Shown: positions 1-6,456 of the stretch, piece after piece | Layout of the letters: every line of letters begins with the position of its first letter | Numbering within the stretch: position 1 is the stretch's first letter | NCBI GenBank assembly: GCA_001786365.1 | Contig: MFWK01000011.1 | Span: 1,612-13,584, forward strand | Length of the DNA stretch: 11,973 nucleotides | Source of the DNA: Candidatus Nomurabacteria bacterium RIFOXYD2_FULL_35_12 | Lineage (GTDB): Bacteria; Patescibacteriota; Minisyncoccia; Phycocordibacterales; UBA9973 | Direction of reading: 5' to 3' | Made by a program: the position numbers and the translations under genes | The notes under the pieces: model-generated | Told to the model about the DNA's origin: nothing | Seen by the model: the letters and a program-made list of their open reading frames with translations, nothing else | Database searches by the model: none

Positions 1-47
1 GCTAAAAGAAGTAAAATTAAAAAAATCCAAGCAAGTTTCTTTTTCAT
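1..47 (-). CDS. 5' end of a secreted or membrane protein (partial, runs off window)
   Basis: Only the first 15 codons are inside the window. They read MKKKLAWIFLILLLL, a charged N-region followed by an unbroken hydrophobic stretch. This is what a signal peptide or N-terminal membrane anchor looks like, so the product is probably exported or membrane-tethered. The ATG at 47-45 lies nine bases downstream of an extended -10 element (TGCTATGAT, 57-65), which would give a leader of only about three bases, like other starts in this window. No clear Shine-Dalgarno is present. The function cannot be inferred because the rest of the gene is missing. A chance start in an AT-rich spacer is the alternative. 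Confidence 0.55.
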   Translation of the reverse strand, partial: MKKKLAWIFLILLLL

Positions 48-56
48 TACCAAGAC

Positions 57-65
57 ATCATAGCA
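57..65 (-). promoter_or_regulatory. extended -10 promoter for the partial secreted-protein gene
   Basis: The minus strand reads TGCTATGAT, an extended -10 (TGn plus five of six TATAAT bases). The predicted transcription start is about 3 bases before the ATG at 47. No good -35 is visible, as expected for an extended -10 promoter. Confidence 0.4.
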
Positions 66-92
66 GAATTTTTATAAAATTTATAATGCTAG

Positions 93-163
93 CTGCGGGA
101 CTTGGATTCGAACCAAAATTTTCGCTTTCAGAGAGCGACGGCCTACCTTTAGCCGATCCCGCA
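93..163 (-). tRNA. tRNA-Gln (anticodon CUG)
   Basis: A 71-nt cloverleaf can be folded by hand on the minus strand. The acceptor stem is TGCGGGA / TCCCGCA (7 bp, 157-163 with 94-100), and the D stem is GGC/GCC. The anticodon stem is TCGCT/AGCGA around loop CTCTGAA, giving anticodon CTG. The T stem is TTTGG/CCAAG around loop TTCGAAT, with one T-G pair. The U1-A72 first pair and G73 discriminator match the identity elements known for bacterial glutamine tRNAs. The 3' CCA is not encoded (the gene is followed by CTA), so it must be added by the CCA-adding enzyme. It charges with glutamine and reads CAG codons. Confidence 0.93.
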
Positions 164-165
164 AT

Positions 166-184
166 GTATTATTCACAATAATAC
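166..184. repeat. 8-bp hairpin just upstream of tRNA-Gln
   Basis: GTATTATT and AATAATAC form a perfect 8-bp inverted repeat with a 3-base loop, ending two bases before the mature 5' end of the tRNA. It lies between the ATP-grasp stop and the tRNA. No T-run follows on the minus strand, so a classical terminator is unlikely. TATTAT at 178-183 could be the -10 of the tRNA, with a pre-tRNA leader of about 8 bases, or the hairpin could be a processing signal. Confidence 0.4.
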
Positions 185-211
185 AAAATCTAGTTTTTAG
201 CAAAAATTCAT

Positions 212-1462
212 TTATTTTATTCCCTTTTCTAGCATCTCTAAAACCTCAGATTTTACCCCAATTTCTATTAGTTTATTTGCCAAACTTGGCAATTCTCCCT
301 TTTTTTCAAATAAAAGTGCAGCATTAAATCTATATTCATCATCTTTTTTTGTTAAGGAAATAATAGTCAAAATTTTATTTTTTCCTTTATTAAGAGATAG
401 AATTTTTTTTATGAACTCATCTTCCGAACCTTTGAAAGTAGCAGTAAAACTGACCATAGATTTTGGAATCAAATTATGTCTAGTTAGAAAGATATAAGCC
501 GTCATACCGGTAGTTCGGAAATTACTATCAATAATAAAGAATTCTCCTTCTTTATTTATCAACACATCAAAACCTCCCACACCATACCAACCCATTGCTT
601 GAATTTTTGGTAAAATTTCTATTTCAATGATTTTTTTTATTTGTTCCAACTTTTCATCCCATTCATTTTGAAATATAAATCCACCCAAAAACTCGCCATC
701 TATGGCAGTAATTTGATGATTATAACCAATTATGTGCGATGGAAAAAAAATAGGTTTTCCATAAGGTATCCCGAACTGAAAACCTATGTTGTGAACATAA
801 GTAATGAATTTTTCAATAAAAATAGTTCCTGTGCGTTCTTTAAAATCAATTTTTGTCTGTTTTAGGTCTTTAATATTTTTGCATATCCTAATTCCCTCTC
901 CGGAACTGGAAGCAGATATTTTTACAACACAAGGCAAAGGTATTTTAACTTTGGATTTAAAAAGTTCTTGTCCATTTATAAATTGCACATATCTCTCTGG
1001 TAATAATTCAGAAGAAACATATTGATCAAGATTTTTTTTGTCATTCAACCAAATAGAAAGATTGGGGTCAATTTGATAATCTTTAATTAAACGATTATCT
1101 AAAATCGGTTGAGCCATAATTAAATTTCCAGAAGAAGTTTTATTAAGCAAGGCTTTTGTGATTAATTCATTTCTTTCTAAACCTAACACTTCTTCATTTA
1201 TATTTTTTGGTAAAACTATAATTTGATTCTCTTTTACAAATGGAATATCTGAATACTTTCTAAGCAAATCTAAAGACCCATCTTTTAAAGTACTATCATA
1301 AATAATAACTTTTATATCTTCTCCAACACATGCTAAAAGACGTGCAGAAATTAATTCTTCATTTATTGGATCACCGGCATTATAGAAATGTAAAGTATCT
1401 CCTATAGGATACGAATAGAAATATTCAGTATTTTTTGGAAAATATTCTGAAAGAGTAAGCAT
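212..1462 (-). CDS. ATP-grasp domain protein, ligase of unknown substrate
   Basis: This 416-residue protein is probably an ATP-dependent carboxylate-amine (or similar) ligase. The central and C-terminal parts carry ATP-grasp features. There is a lysine-strand with a Ser/Gly-rich loop (VVKISASSSGEG, around K181), an acidic strand (FIEKFI, E217) and a C-terminal metal-binding stretch (GGFDVLINKEGEF then IIDSNFRTTG, with D299, D312, N314 and R316). Residues 1-150 would be the pre-ATP-grasp and lid-side domains. No signal peptide or membrane segment is visible, so it is probably cytoplasmic. It starts 59 bases after pyrG and ends 48 bases before tRNA-Gln. The ATG is preceded by AAAGGG, which is inside a small hairpin. 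The substrate cannot be named; peptide-ligase-like and carbamoyl-phosphate-synthase-like relatives are both possible. The family call is fairly sure, the function is not. Confidence 0.8.
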   Translation of the reverse strand: MLTLSEYFPKNTEYFYSYPIGDTLHFYNAGDPINEELISARLLACVGEDIKVIIYDSTLKDGSLDLLRKYSDIPFVKENQIIVLPKNINEEVLGLERNELITKALLNKTSSGNLIMAQPILDNRLIKDYQIDPNLSIWLNDKKNLDQYVSSELLPERYVQFINGQELFKSKVKIPLPCVVKISASSSGEGIRICKNIKDLKQTKIDFKERTGTIFIEKFITYVHNIGFQFGIPYGKPIFFPSHIIGYNHQITAIDGEFLGGFIFQNEWDEKLEQIKKIIEIEILPKIQAMGWYGVGGFDVLINKEGEFFIIDSNFRTTGMTAYIFLTRHNLIPKSMVSFTATFKGSEDEFIKKILSLNKGKNKILTIISLTKKDDEYRFNAALLFEKKGELPSLANKLIEIGVKSEVLEMLEKGIK

Positions 1463-1464
1463 AA

Positions 1465-1481
1465 TTCACCCTTTAGGTGAA
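1465..1481 (-). promoter_or_regulatory. hairpin covering the ribosome-binding site of the ATP-grasp gene
   Basis: The minus strand reads TTCACC-TAAAG-GGTGAA directly before the ATG at 1462: a 6-bp stem with a 5-base loop. The only Shine-Dalgarno-like bases (AAAGGG) lie partly in the loop and partly in the 3' arm, so folding would hide them. A possible -10 (TATTAT, 1487-1492) just upstream would start transcription inside the hairpin, so only read-through RNA from pyrG would carry the full stem. Confidence 0.35.
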
Positions 1482-1521
1482 CATAAATAATACCTTATTT
1501 TTAACAAAAAATCTATAGACA

Positions 1522-3165
1522 TTACTTCTTCCCAACACAAGCTTTCATAAAAGCCACGAAAAGAGGATGTGGATTAAGTGGTCTAGATTTTAATTCTGGA
1601 TGAAATTGAGTTCCTAAAAAGAAAGGATGTTTGCTATGTGGAAGCTCAGCAATTTCCATCAGTCTGCCATCTGGTGAAGTTCCAGAAAATACCAAACCAG
1701 CTTCTTCTAATTTTCCTATAAATTCAGGATTGACTTCATAACGATGTCGGTGACGTTCAGAAATTTCAGATACACCATAAGCACTAAAAGCGACACTTCC
1801 CTTTTTCAAAACAGCAGGATAAGCTCCCAAACGCATAGTGGCGCCAAAGTTTTTATCTTTCAAATTCTTTTTTTGTTCCGGCATAATGTCAACGACTGGG
1901 AAAGGAGTTTTTGAATTAATTTCAGTCGTATTTGCTACTTTCATACCAGCCATATGACGCGCGTATTCGGTGACTGCGAGTTGCATACCATAACACAAAC
2001 CAAAATATGGAATTTTATTTTCTCGACAATATTTTATAACTGAAATTTTTCCTTCTATTCCCCGACTACCGAAACCGCCGGGAATTATAATACCGTCATA
2101 AACGGAAAGCTCTTTTAATTTTTGTGGCTGTTTCTCGAATTCTTCAGAATCTATCCATTTAACGGAAGGATTTACCCCAACAACCGCTCCGGCATGTTTA
2201 ATAGCCTCAAGGACTGAGATATAAGAATCAGTAAGAAAGAAATCTCCGCTGCCGAAATACTTTCCTACAATTGCAATTTGCGAAGTATATTTTGCATTTT
2301 CCATTTTTTCTATTAACTTCCGCCATTCTTTTAAATCTGTTGCACGTGGTTTGATATTTAGTTTTTTTAGAATAACAGTGCTCAAATTATCTTTCTCAAA
2401 ATTAAGCGGAATTTCATATATATTTTTCTCATCTGGAGCAGAAATAACATCTTTTTCGCTGATATTGCAATTTTCAGCAATTTTCTCTTTACGTTTTGCA
2501 TCCAGCGCCATCTTTGCTCTCGCAATAATAATATCCGCTTGAAGACCTGCGGAATTGAGCGATCGTGCCGCATACTGGGTGGGCTTGGTTTTTAATTCAT
2601 TTCCTCCGGCTCCTAATGCTGGAACAAAGCTTACAAGTACAACCAAAACATCGCCGGGATTATGCACTTTCAGCATTCTAATCGCCTCAAGAAACAAAAT
2701 ATTTTGATATTCTCCGACAGTGCCCCCTACTTCGGTAATAACAATGTCTGCCTTTGCAACCTCAGCTGCACATTTTAATCGACTGATAATTTCAAGTGGA
2801 ATATTAGGGACTACAGACACACATTTACCCCCAAACTCCAAATTGCGTTCTTTTTGAATAACCGAAAGATAAACGCTACCTGTTGTCATGTAATTTTTTC
2901 CTGTAAGGTCACGATTTAAGAAACGCTCATAATTGCCCATATCCTGATCGCACTCCGTGCCGTCATCCAAAACGAAAACCTCACCGTGTTCGGTGGGGTT
3001 CATAGTGCCTGCGTCAACATTCACATAAGGGTCTATCTTAAGAGCTGTGACTTCGAAGCCACGAGCCTGAAGTATTTTGCCGATGGAAGAGGAAGCAATA
3101 CCCTTTCCGACTCCGGACATCACTCCACCAACGACAAAAATATATTTTATTGATTTCTTTTGCAT
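1522..3165 (-). CDS. pyrG: CTP synthase (glutamine-hydrolysing)
   Basis: It makes CTP from UTP using ATP and glutamine-derived ammonia, the last step of pyrimidine nucleotide synthesis, in the cytoplasm. The 547-residue length is normal for the family. The synthetase domain (1 to about 270) has the nucleotide-binding loop GGVMSGVGKG (13-22), the conserved stretch NPTEHGEVFVLDDG (56-69) and GGTVGEYQN (147-155). The class I glutamine amidotransferase domain (about 295-547) has the oxyanion-region motif PGGFG (362-366), the nucleophile C391 in GLCYGMQ, and H522/E524 in FHPE. All catalytic residues are present. It begins 29 bases after the ftsX stop with no clear Shine-Dalgarno, so it is likely co-transcribed with prfB-ftsE-ftsX. 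Nothing is truncated. Confidence 0.98.
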   Translation of the reverse strand: MQKKSIKYIFVVGGVMSGVGKGIASSSIGKILQARGFEVTALKIDPYVNVDAGTMNPTEHGEVFVLDDGTECDQDMGNYERFLNRDLTGKNYMTTGSVYLSVIQKERNLEFGGKCVSVVPNIPLEIISRLKCAAEVAKADIVITEVGGTVGEYQNILFLEAIRMLKVHNPGDVLVVLVSFVPALGAGGNELKTKPTQYAARSLNSAGLQADIIIARAKMALDAKRKEKIAENCNISEKDVISAPDEKNIYEIPLNFEKDNLSTVILKKLNIKPRATDLKEWRKLIEKMENAKYTSQIAIVGKYFGSGDFFLTDSYISVLEAIKHAGAVVGVNPSVKWIDSEEFEKQPQKLKELSVYDGIIIPGGFGSRGIEGKISVIKYCRENKIPYFGLCYGMQLAVTEYARHMAGMKVANTTEINSKTPFPVVDIMPEQKKNLKDKNFGATMRLGAYPAVLKKGSVAFSAYGVSEISERHRHRYEVNPEFIGKLEEAGLVFSGTSPDGRLMEIAELPHSKHPFFLGTQFHPELKSRPLNPHPLFVAFMKACVGKK

Positions 3166-3194
3166 ATTTATAACTTTAAAAACTTTCTACTTTA

Positions 3195-4112
3195 CTACTT
3201 ATTAAGGTATTTTCTAACTGCTAAAGCGCTGGAAATTACTCCCAAGAGTATACCTGAAAATAAAATAATTGCAAAAATTTGGAAGAAATTTGAAAAATAA
3301 TAACTATACAGATTTAGACCTAAAAACTCAGTCATATTGTACCCAAACCAGGCTGTAATGGGCCAAAAAATGATTAAGGTTACGATAGTAGCGATAATGC
3401 CATAAATCACCCCTTCTATCATAAAAGGCCCTCGGACACGCATTTTAGAAGCTCCAACAAGGCGCATTACACCTATCTCTTCTTTGGATATAAAGATAGT
3501 GAGGCGGATGGTATTGAAGGTAATAATAATAGAAGAAATTATCAAAAATAGAGTAAGCAAGAAGCCAAGTTTCTGTGCACCGGAAATCATCGTGTGCAAC
3601 CTATCTATCACTAATTTATTATTGTGATAATTTGAATGATTTATAATATCAGACGAATTAGAAGCGAGAGCATTGTCGGACTTTAAGAAATTTGCAATGT
3701 CTTCATATTGAGAAATTTCTTTTGTTCGAATATTTAAAGTAGCGCCTAGTGGATTGCTCCCTATTTCATCCAACGCTGCAATTGTGGAATAATCATTCGC
3801 ATGAAGTTCGCGAAATTTCTTTACATTATCTTCCGCTGAACTAAAAGAAACATCTTTTACTTCAGCCAACTTTAAAAGAGATTCTTTTAAAGACATAATC
3901 TTGTTTTCGGGAGCGCCTACATTAAAATAAATCGTAACGTCTACTTTATTCTTTATTAAATCAAGAGAAAAATAAAGAACTGCTTGAAAAAAAAGAATAG
4001 TGGCAATAACAGAAAGAGTAATCGTAACCACTAAAACAGAAGCAAAAGAAACAGACCCGCCTCTTTGAAAATTTATAAACCCTGATTTTATTATTCTTTT
4101 TAGTTCTGTCAT
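3195..4112 (-). CDS. ftsX: cell-division permease-like protein FtsX
   Basis: This is the membrane partner of FtsE. In other bacteria FtsEX sits at the septum and activates cell-wall hydrolases outside the membrane. The sequence shows one N-terminal membrane helix (about 21-50 from this start), a large extracellular domain of about 130 residues with the family stretch NPLGATLNI, then three C-terminal helices. The conserved cytoplasmic loop KEEIGVMRLVGAS lies between helices 2 and 3. This is the four-helix FtsX topology. I chose ATG 4112 because MTELKRIIKSGF resembles the usual FtsX N-terminus. A GTG at 4130 would add six residues (MIQLNF) and overlap the ftsE stop by one base (TAGTG), which suits translational coupling. 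Neither start has a Shine-Dalgarno. Confidence 0.93.
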   Translation of the reverse strand: MTELKRIIKSGFINFQRGGSVSFASVLVVTITLSVIATILFFQAVLYFSLDLIKNKVDVTIYFNVGAPENKIMSLKESLLKLAEVKDVSFSSAEDNVKKFRELHANDYSTIAALDEIGSNPLGATLNIRTKEISQYEDIANFLKSDNALASNSSDIINHSNYHNNKLVIDRLHTMISGAQKLGFLLTLFLIISSIIITFNTIRLTIFISKEEIGVMRLVGASKMRVRGPFMIEGVIYGIIATIVTLIIFWPITAWFGYNMTEFLGLNLYSYYFSNFFQIFAIILFSGILLGVISSALAVRKYLNK

Positions 4113-4129
4113 AAAATTTAATTGTATCA

Positions 4130-4798
4130 CTATTTACTACTTTTTGTATCTCGAATAACTTTACCATTTTCCATAGTAATAACTCTTTTCCCGACTGAAT
4201 CTATTATCCCACGATTATGAGTGGCTAAGATAACAGTCGTGCCGAGGTCATTTATCTTTTTTAAAATCTGAACTATTTCATGAGTATTTATAGGATCCAA
4301 ATTCCCTGTCGGCTCGTCGGCAATAATAAGCTCTGGTTGATTGATAATAGCGCGAGCGATAGCGAGCCTTTGTTTCTCCCCGCCAGACATCTGATCCGGA
4401 AAATGAAATAACCGATGGCTCAAATCCACCAGCTCCAAAACGTGCGGAACGTCAGAAGCTATCTCTTCATCAGTCTTACCGACTGCTTCCATGGCAAAAG
4501 CGATATTTTCATAAGCAGTTTTATTTGATAAAAGTTTAAAATCCTGAAACACCACACCCATACGACGACGAAGCTTAGTCAAATCTTTATTTTTTAATTT
4601 GTGAACATTTATAGATTCAAAAAAAACTGTCCCCTCAGTAGGAAAATCATCCGCCAAAATCATTTTGGTCAAGGTCGTTTTGCCTGCACCTGAAGCTCCA
4701 ACGATAGAAACAAATTCCCCTGCAGAAATAGTAAGAGTAACGTCATTTAACGCCACCGCATCCTTATAAACCTTCGAGACATTGTTGAAATAAATCAT
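4130..4798 (-). CDS. ftsE: cell-division ATP-binding protein FtsE
   Basis: This is an ABC-type ATPase that powers FtsX during septation, on the cytoplasmic face of the membrane. The 222 residues match the family length. Visible motifs are Walker A GASGAGKT (34-41, K40), Q-loop Q85 in VVFQDF, ABC signature MSGGEKQ (137-143), Walker B LIIADEP (157-163, catalytic E162), D-loop GNLD and the switch histidine H194. It ends in TAG, and the GTG of the longer ftsX form would overlap this stop by one base. AGGGA lies 6 bases before the ATG, one of the few good ribosome-binding sites here. A -10 element inside the upstream prfB end suggests that ftsEX can also be transcribed independently of prfB. Confidence 0.97.
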   Translation of the reverse strand: MIYFNNVSKVYKDAVALNDVTLTISAGEFVSIVGASGAGKTTLTKMILADDFPTEGTVFFESINVHKLKNKDLTKLRRRMGVVFQDFKLLSNKTAYENIAFAMEAVGKTDEEIASDVPHVLELVDLSHRLFHFPDQMSGGEKQRLAIARAIINQPELIIADEPTGNLDPINTHEIVQILKKINDLGTTVILATHNRGIIDSVGKRVITMENGKVIRDTKSSK

Positions 4799-4814
4799 AA
4801 ATTTCCCTAAAGAA

Positions 4815-4823
4815 ATTATACCA
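4815..4823 (-). promoter_or_regulatory. extended -10 promoter of ftsE
   Basis: The minus strand reads TGGTATAAT, a perfect TATAAT with the TGn extension, located just before and overlapping the region of the prfB stop. The predicted start gives a leader of about 10 bases that still contains AGGGA before the ftsE ATG. No convincing -35 is visible at 17 bp. Confidence 0.5.
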
Positions 4824-4827
4824 CATT

Positions 4828-5715
4828 TTACAAACTTTTCTCTGCCTCGATGAAAATATCAAGGTCGCCATCCAAAACTGCATCCACATTTGAAGTTTCA
4901 GCATCAGTCCTATGGTCTTTGGCCATTTTATACGGATGAAGCACATAAGAACGAATTTGATTCCCCCATTCTATTTCCATACCTTTATTTATTTTCATAC
5001 TCTCTTCTACGCTGTGTTTCTCTTCTTGCGCTTTTTTGAAAATTTTTGCTCGAAGAATGCTTAAGGCCTGTTCCCTATTTTGTTCTTGCGAACGTTCACC
5101 TGAAGCATGCACAGCGATGCCCGTCGGCATATGAACTATCCGAACAGCTGTTTCCCTTTTATTCACATTTTGCCCTCCCGGCCCACTTGAACGAGCAAAT
5201 TCTATTTTTAAATCAGCTTCTGGTATTAAAATATCCTTTTCCTCAAGTTTGGAAAATTTTGGCAAAACTTCAACCAAAGAAAAGGAAGTATGCCTTAATT
5301 TTTTCGCATTAAAAGGAGAAATGCGAACGAGCCGATGCACCCCTCCCTCATTCTTCAAAGTCCCATAAGCATTTTTTCCCTTTATTTCAAAAGAAACATT
5401 TCTATATCCACCGTGATCATTCTTGTGTTCATGAATAAAAGAAATATCCCAACCCTTTTTATTTACATACTTCATATACATAGATAAAAGCATACTGGAA
5501 AAATCTTCAGCATCATCTCCCCCTGCTCCAGAAATTATCGTTACTATTGCATTACCTTTATCATATTTCCCTAAGCCTTCTTTTTTGTTTTTAAGTTCTG
5601 CAAGTTCTCGCAACACAAATTGTGCTTTATTTTTATCATTCCAAAAATCCGGATTCTGCATCTCTGTTTCTAATTTCTCTATTTCTTTTTGAATATCATT
5701 TGTATCTTTTTCCAT
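4828..5715 (-). CDS. prfB: peptide chain release factor 2 (shortened N-terminal domain)
   Basis: RF2 ends translation at UAA and UGA codons. The decoding tripeptide SPF is at 133-135 (VRISPFN), and the catalytic GGQ is at 180-182 in SGPGGQNVNK, which triggers peptidyl-tRNA hydrolysis. SPF, as opposed to PxT, marks RF2 and not RF1. The protein has 295 residues against about 365 in E. coli. GGQ lies about 70 residues earlier, so most of the coiled helical domain 1 is missing, while domains 2-4 look complete. The start is supported by AAGGA nine bases before the ATG and by in-frame stops just upstream. The programmed +1 frameshift (CTTTGA) that controls prfB in many bacteria is absent. It heads the ftsE-ftsX-pyrG cluster, a common prfB-ftsEX order. 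Confidence 0.95.
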   Translation of the reverse strand: MEKDTNDIQKEIEKLETEMQNPDFWNDKNKAQFVLRELAELKNKKEGLGKYDKGNAIVTIISGAGGDDAEDFSSMLLSMYMKYVNKKGWDISFIHEHKNDHGGYRNVSFEIKGKNAYGTLKNEGGVHRLVRISPFNAKKLRHTSFSLVEVLPKFSKLEEKDILIPEADLKIEFARSSGPGGQNVNKRETAVRIVHMPTGIAVHASGERSQEQNREQALSILRAKIFKKAQEEKHSVEESMKINKGMEIEWGNQIRSYVLHPYKMAKDHRTDAETSNVDAVLDGDLDIFIEAEKSL

Positions 5716-5772
5716 AGCTTTGAGTCCTTATTAAAATCAGCTAGAACCTATTTTAGTAAAAATTCCTAATGC

Positions 5773-5787
5773 GCACGCTCCGCGTGC
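5773..5787. repeat. 6-bp GC-rich hairpin upstream of prfB
   Basis: GCACGC-TCC-GCGTGC is a perfect 6-bp stem with a 3-base loop. On the plus strand it is followed by CTCCTTTTT and resembles a terminator, but no plus-strand gene ends here. On the minus strand it lies 58 bases before the prfB start. The core ACGCTCCG recurs at 5811-5818 and 5848-5855. Confidence 0.45.
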
Positions 5788-5857
5788 CTCCTTTTTCGAA
5801 ATTAATTACTACGCTCCGATAATGTGGTAATGCTAAACAATTCCGCCACGCTCCGAC

Positions 5858-5953
5858 CAAAGTCAGAGCGTCTGCCCTCACCCCATCGCAATTCCATTCT
5901 ATTTTTGTTTGGCGGGGGGAATTCTTTTTTTTGGTATGGGCGATGGGGTGAGG
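5858..5953 (+). repeat. 96-bp repeat, left copy (inverted relative to 11878-11973)
   Basis: Base-by-base comparison shows all 96 positions are identical to the reverse complement of 11878-11973. Inside is an 80-bp unit (5875-5954) bounded by terminal inverted repeats: CCCTCACCCCATCGC (5875-5889) and its complement ending at 5953, with only the outermost base mismatched. An inner AATTCC/GGAATT pair adds to the palindrome. Outside the 80-bp unit both copies share a further 17 bases (5858-5874) that belong to a second hairpin (5848-5871, ACGCTC/GAGCGT). The structure resembles a small palindromic or MITE-like repeat. It encodes no protein. Confidence 0.93.
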
Positions 5954-5957
5954 TCAG

Positions 5958-5976
5958 GCTTCTTCAAAGAAGAAGC
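5958..5976. repeat. 8-bp perfect hairpin beside the 96-bp repeat
   Basis: GCTTCTTC-AAA-GAAGAAGC forms an 8-bp stem with a 3-base loop, five bases after the shared repeat ends. It is not present beside the other repeat copy. Neither side has a T-run, so a terminator is unlikely. Confidence 0.5.
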
Positions 5977-6135
5977 GGCGGAATCAAATGCAAAACTAAA
6001 TTTCAATATCGTGCCTTCGTTCATAATATCATATTGTGTTATGTCCAGTCTAAAGGAAAATGCACCCTCGGCATTCGCCTCGGGCAATTCCGCTAGGGCT
6101 ACGAGTGCCTATTGTAGGTGGCGGCATTTTACAAG

Positions 6136-6167
6136 GAACGGCTCAAATCTGGAGAGATGAGCCGTTC
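6136..6167. repeat. 10-bp hairpin, also found inside the winged-helix gene
   Basis: GAACGGCTCA and TGAGCCGTTC form a perfect 10-bp stem with a 12-base loop. Read on the opposite strand, the same 16 bases (GGAACGGCTCAAATCT) and the same closing arm occur at 6824-6855 inside a coding region. The two copies differ only in the loop. Confidence 0.7.
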
Positions 6168-6193
6168 ATAAATTAAAATGCTCGCCTCTTGTT

Positions 6194-6216
6194 GGGGAGA
6201 GGATGCTCCTCTCCCC
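6194..6216. repeat. 10-bp perfect hairpin with 3-base loop
   Basis: GGGGAGAGGA-TGC-TCCTCTCCCC is a perfect 10-bp stem with a 3-base loop, among the strongest hairpins in the window. A further partial copy of the right arm (CCCCTCTCCT, 6232-6241) follows. There is no T-run on either side. Confidence 0.65.
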
Positions 6217-6394
6217 AGCGGTTACGCTTAACCCCTCTCCTGTTTTCATATCTACGTTTGTGGTGTCGCTTTCGCTTTTAGATTTCTGTATTGCAACAGC
6301 ACTGAGGCACTCGTCCTTTAGTCATGGCCACCCTAGCGGAAATGCCCGAGGCGCAAAATGCAAATGCGCTTGACCCACCCTCCCATTCGCGCGC

Positions 6395-6432
6395 AAAAAT
6401 CCTCGCCGTGGATAAAAAAGAAACGGCGAGGA
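6395..6432 (-). terminator. rho-independent terminator of the 131-aa / winged-helix operon
   Basis: On the minus strand, CCTCGCCGT and ACGGCGAGG (extended to 10 bp by an outer T-A pair) form a stem with a 13-base loop. This is followed by A and five Ts. It lies 25 bases downstream of the stop at 6457, the right place and direction to end transcription of this gene set. Confidence 0.8.
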
Positions 6433-6456
6433 CTCCCTGAGTTAAAAAGTTAAAAA

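Larger units (their letters stand above)
6076..6353. repeat. long imperfect inverted repeat enclosing two hairpins (possible structured RNA or MITE-like element)
   Basis: The arm at 6076-6098 matches the reverse complement of 6331-6353 at 22 of 23 bases. A second pair matches at 10 of 10 (6101-6110 with 6305-6314), after a gap of 2 bases on one side and 16 on the other. The enclosed bases hold two strong hairpins (6136-6167 and 6194-6216). Transcribed from either strand, this would fold into a closed multibranch structure of about 280 nt. No known RNA family signature was recognised. Confidence 0.6.
5716..6456. other. gene-free, palindrome-rich spacer between prfB and the winged-helix gene
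   Basis: About 740 bases contain no reading frame that I would call a gene. By eye it is richer in G and C than the flanking coding DNA, unusual for spacer DNA in an AT-rich genome. It contains, in order, a GCACGC/GCGTGC hairpin (5773-5787), a 96-bp repeat copy, a GCTTCTTC/GAAGAAGC hairpin (5958-5976), a long imperfect inverted repeat (6076-6353) enclosing two 10-bp hairpins, and a terminator (6395-6432). Checks for tmRNA-like or RNase P-like signatures found none. It could be a repeat graveyard or a structured RNA. Confidence 0.7.

Noticed and set aside
5690..5760. Programmed frameshift site of prfB
   Set aside because: The usual CTTTGA slip site with an upstream short frame was looked for. 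In-frame stops lie immediately before the ATG and AAGGA supports the called start, so no frameshift is needed.
5899..6087. Minus-strand open frame of 62 residues crossing the left 96-bp repeat
   Set aside because: It starts at TTG, has no ribosome-binding site, ends inside the palindromic repeat and covers a hairpin (5958-5976). The right repeat copy has no matching gene. It looks like a chance frame in repeat DNA, though a decayed gene end cannot be excluded.
5824..6160. Plus-strand open frames across the repeat-rich spacer
   Set aside because: Two overlapping frames compete over the same hairpins, composition is unlike a protein and no promoter or ribosome-binding site precedes them.
5716..6456. 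tmRNA, RNase P RNA, 6S or SRP RNA in the spacer
   Set aside because: No tRNA-like T-loop (GGTTCRA), no tag-like frame, no conserved P4 bases and no SRP apical loop could be found by eye on either strand.
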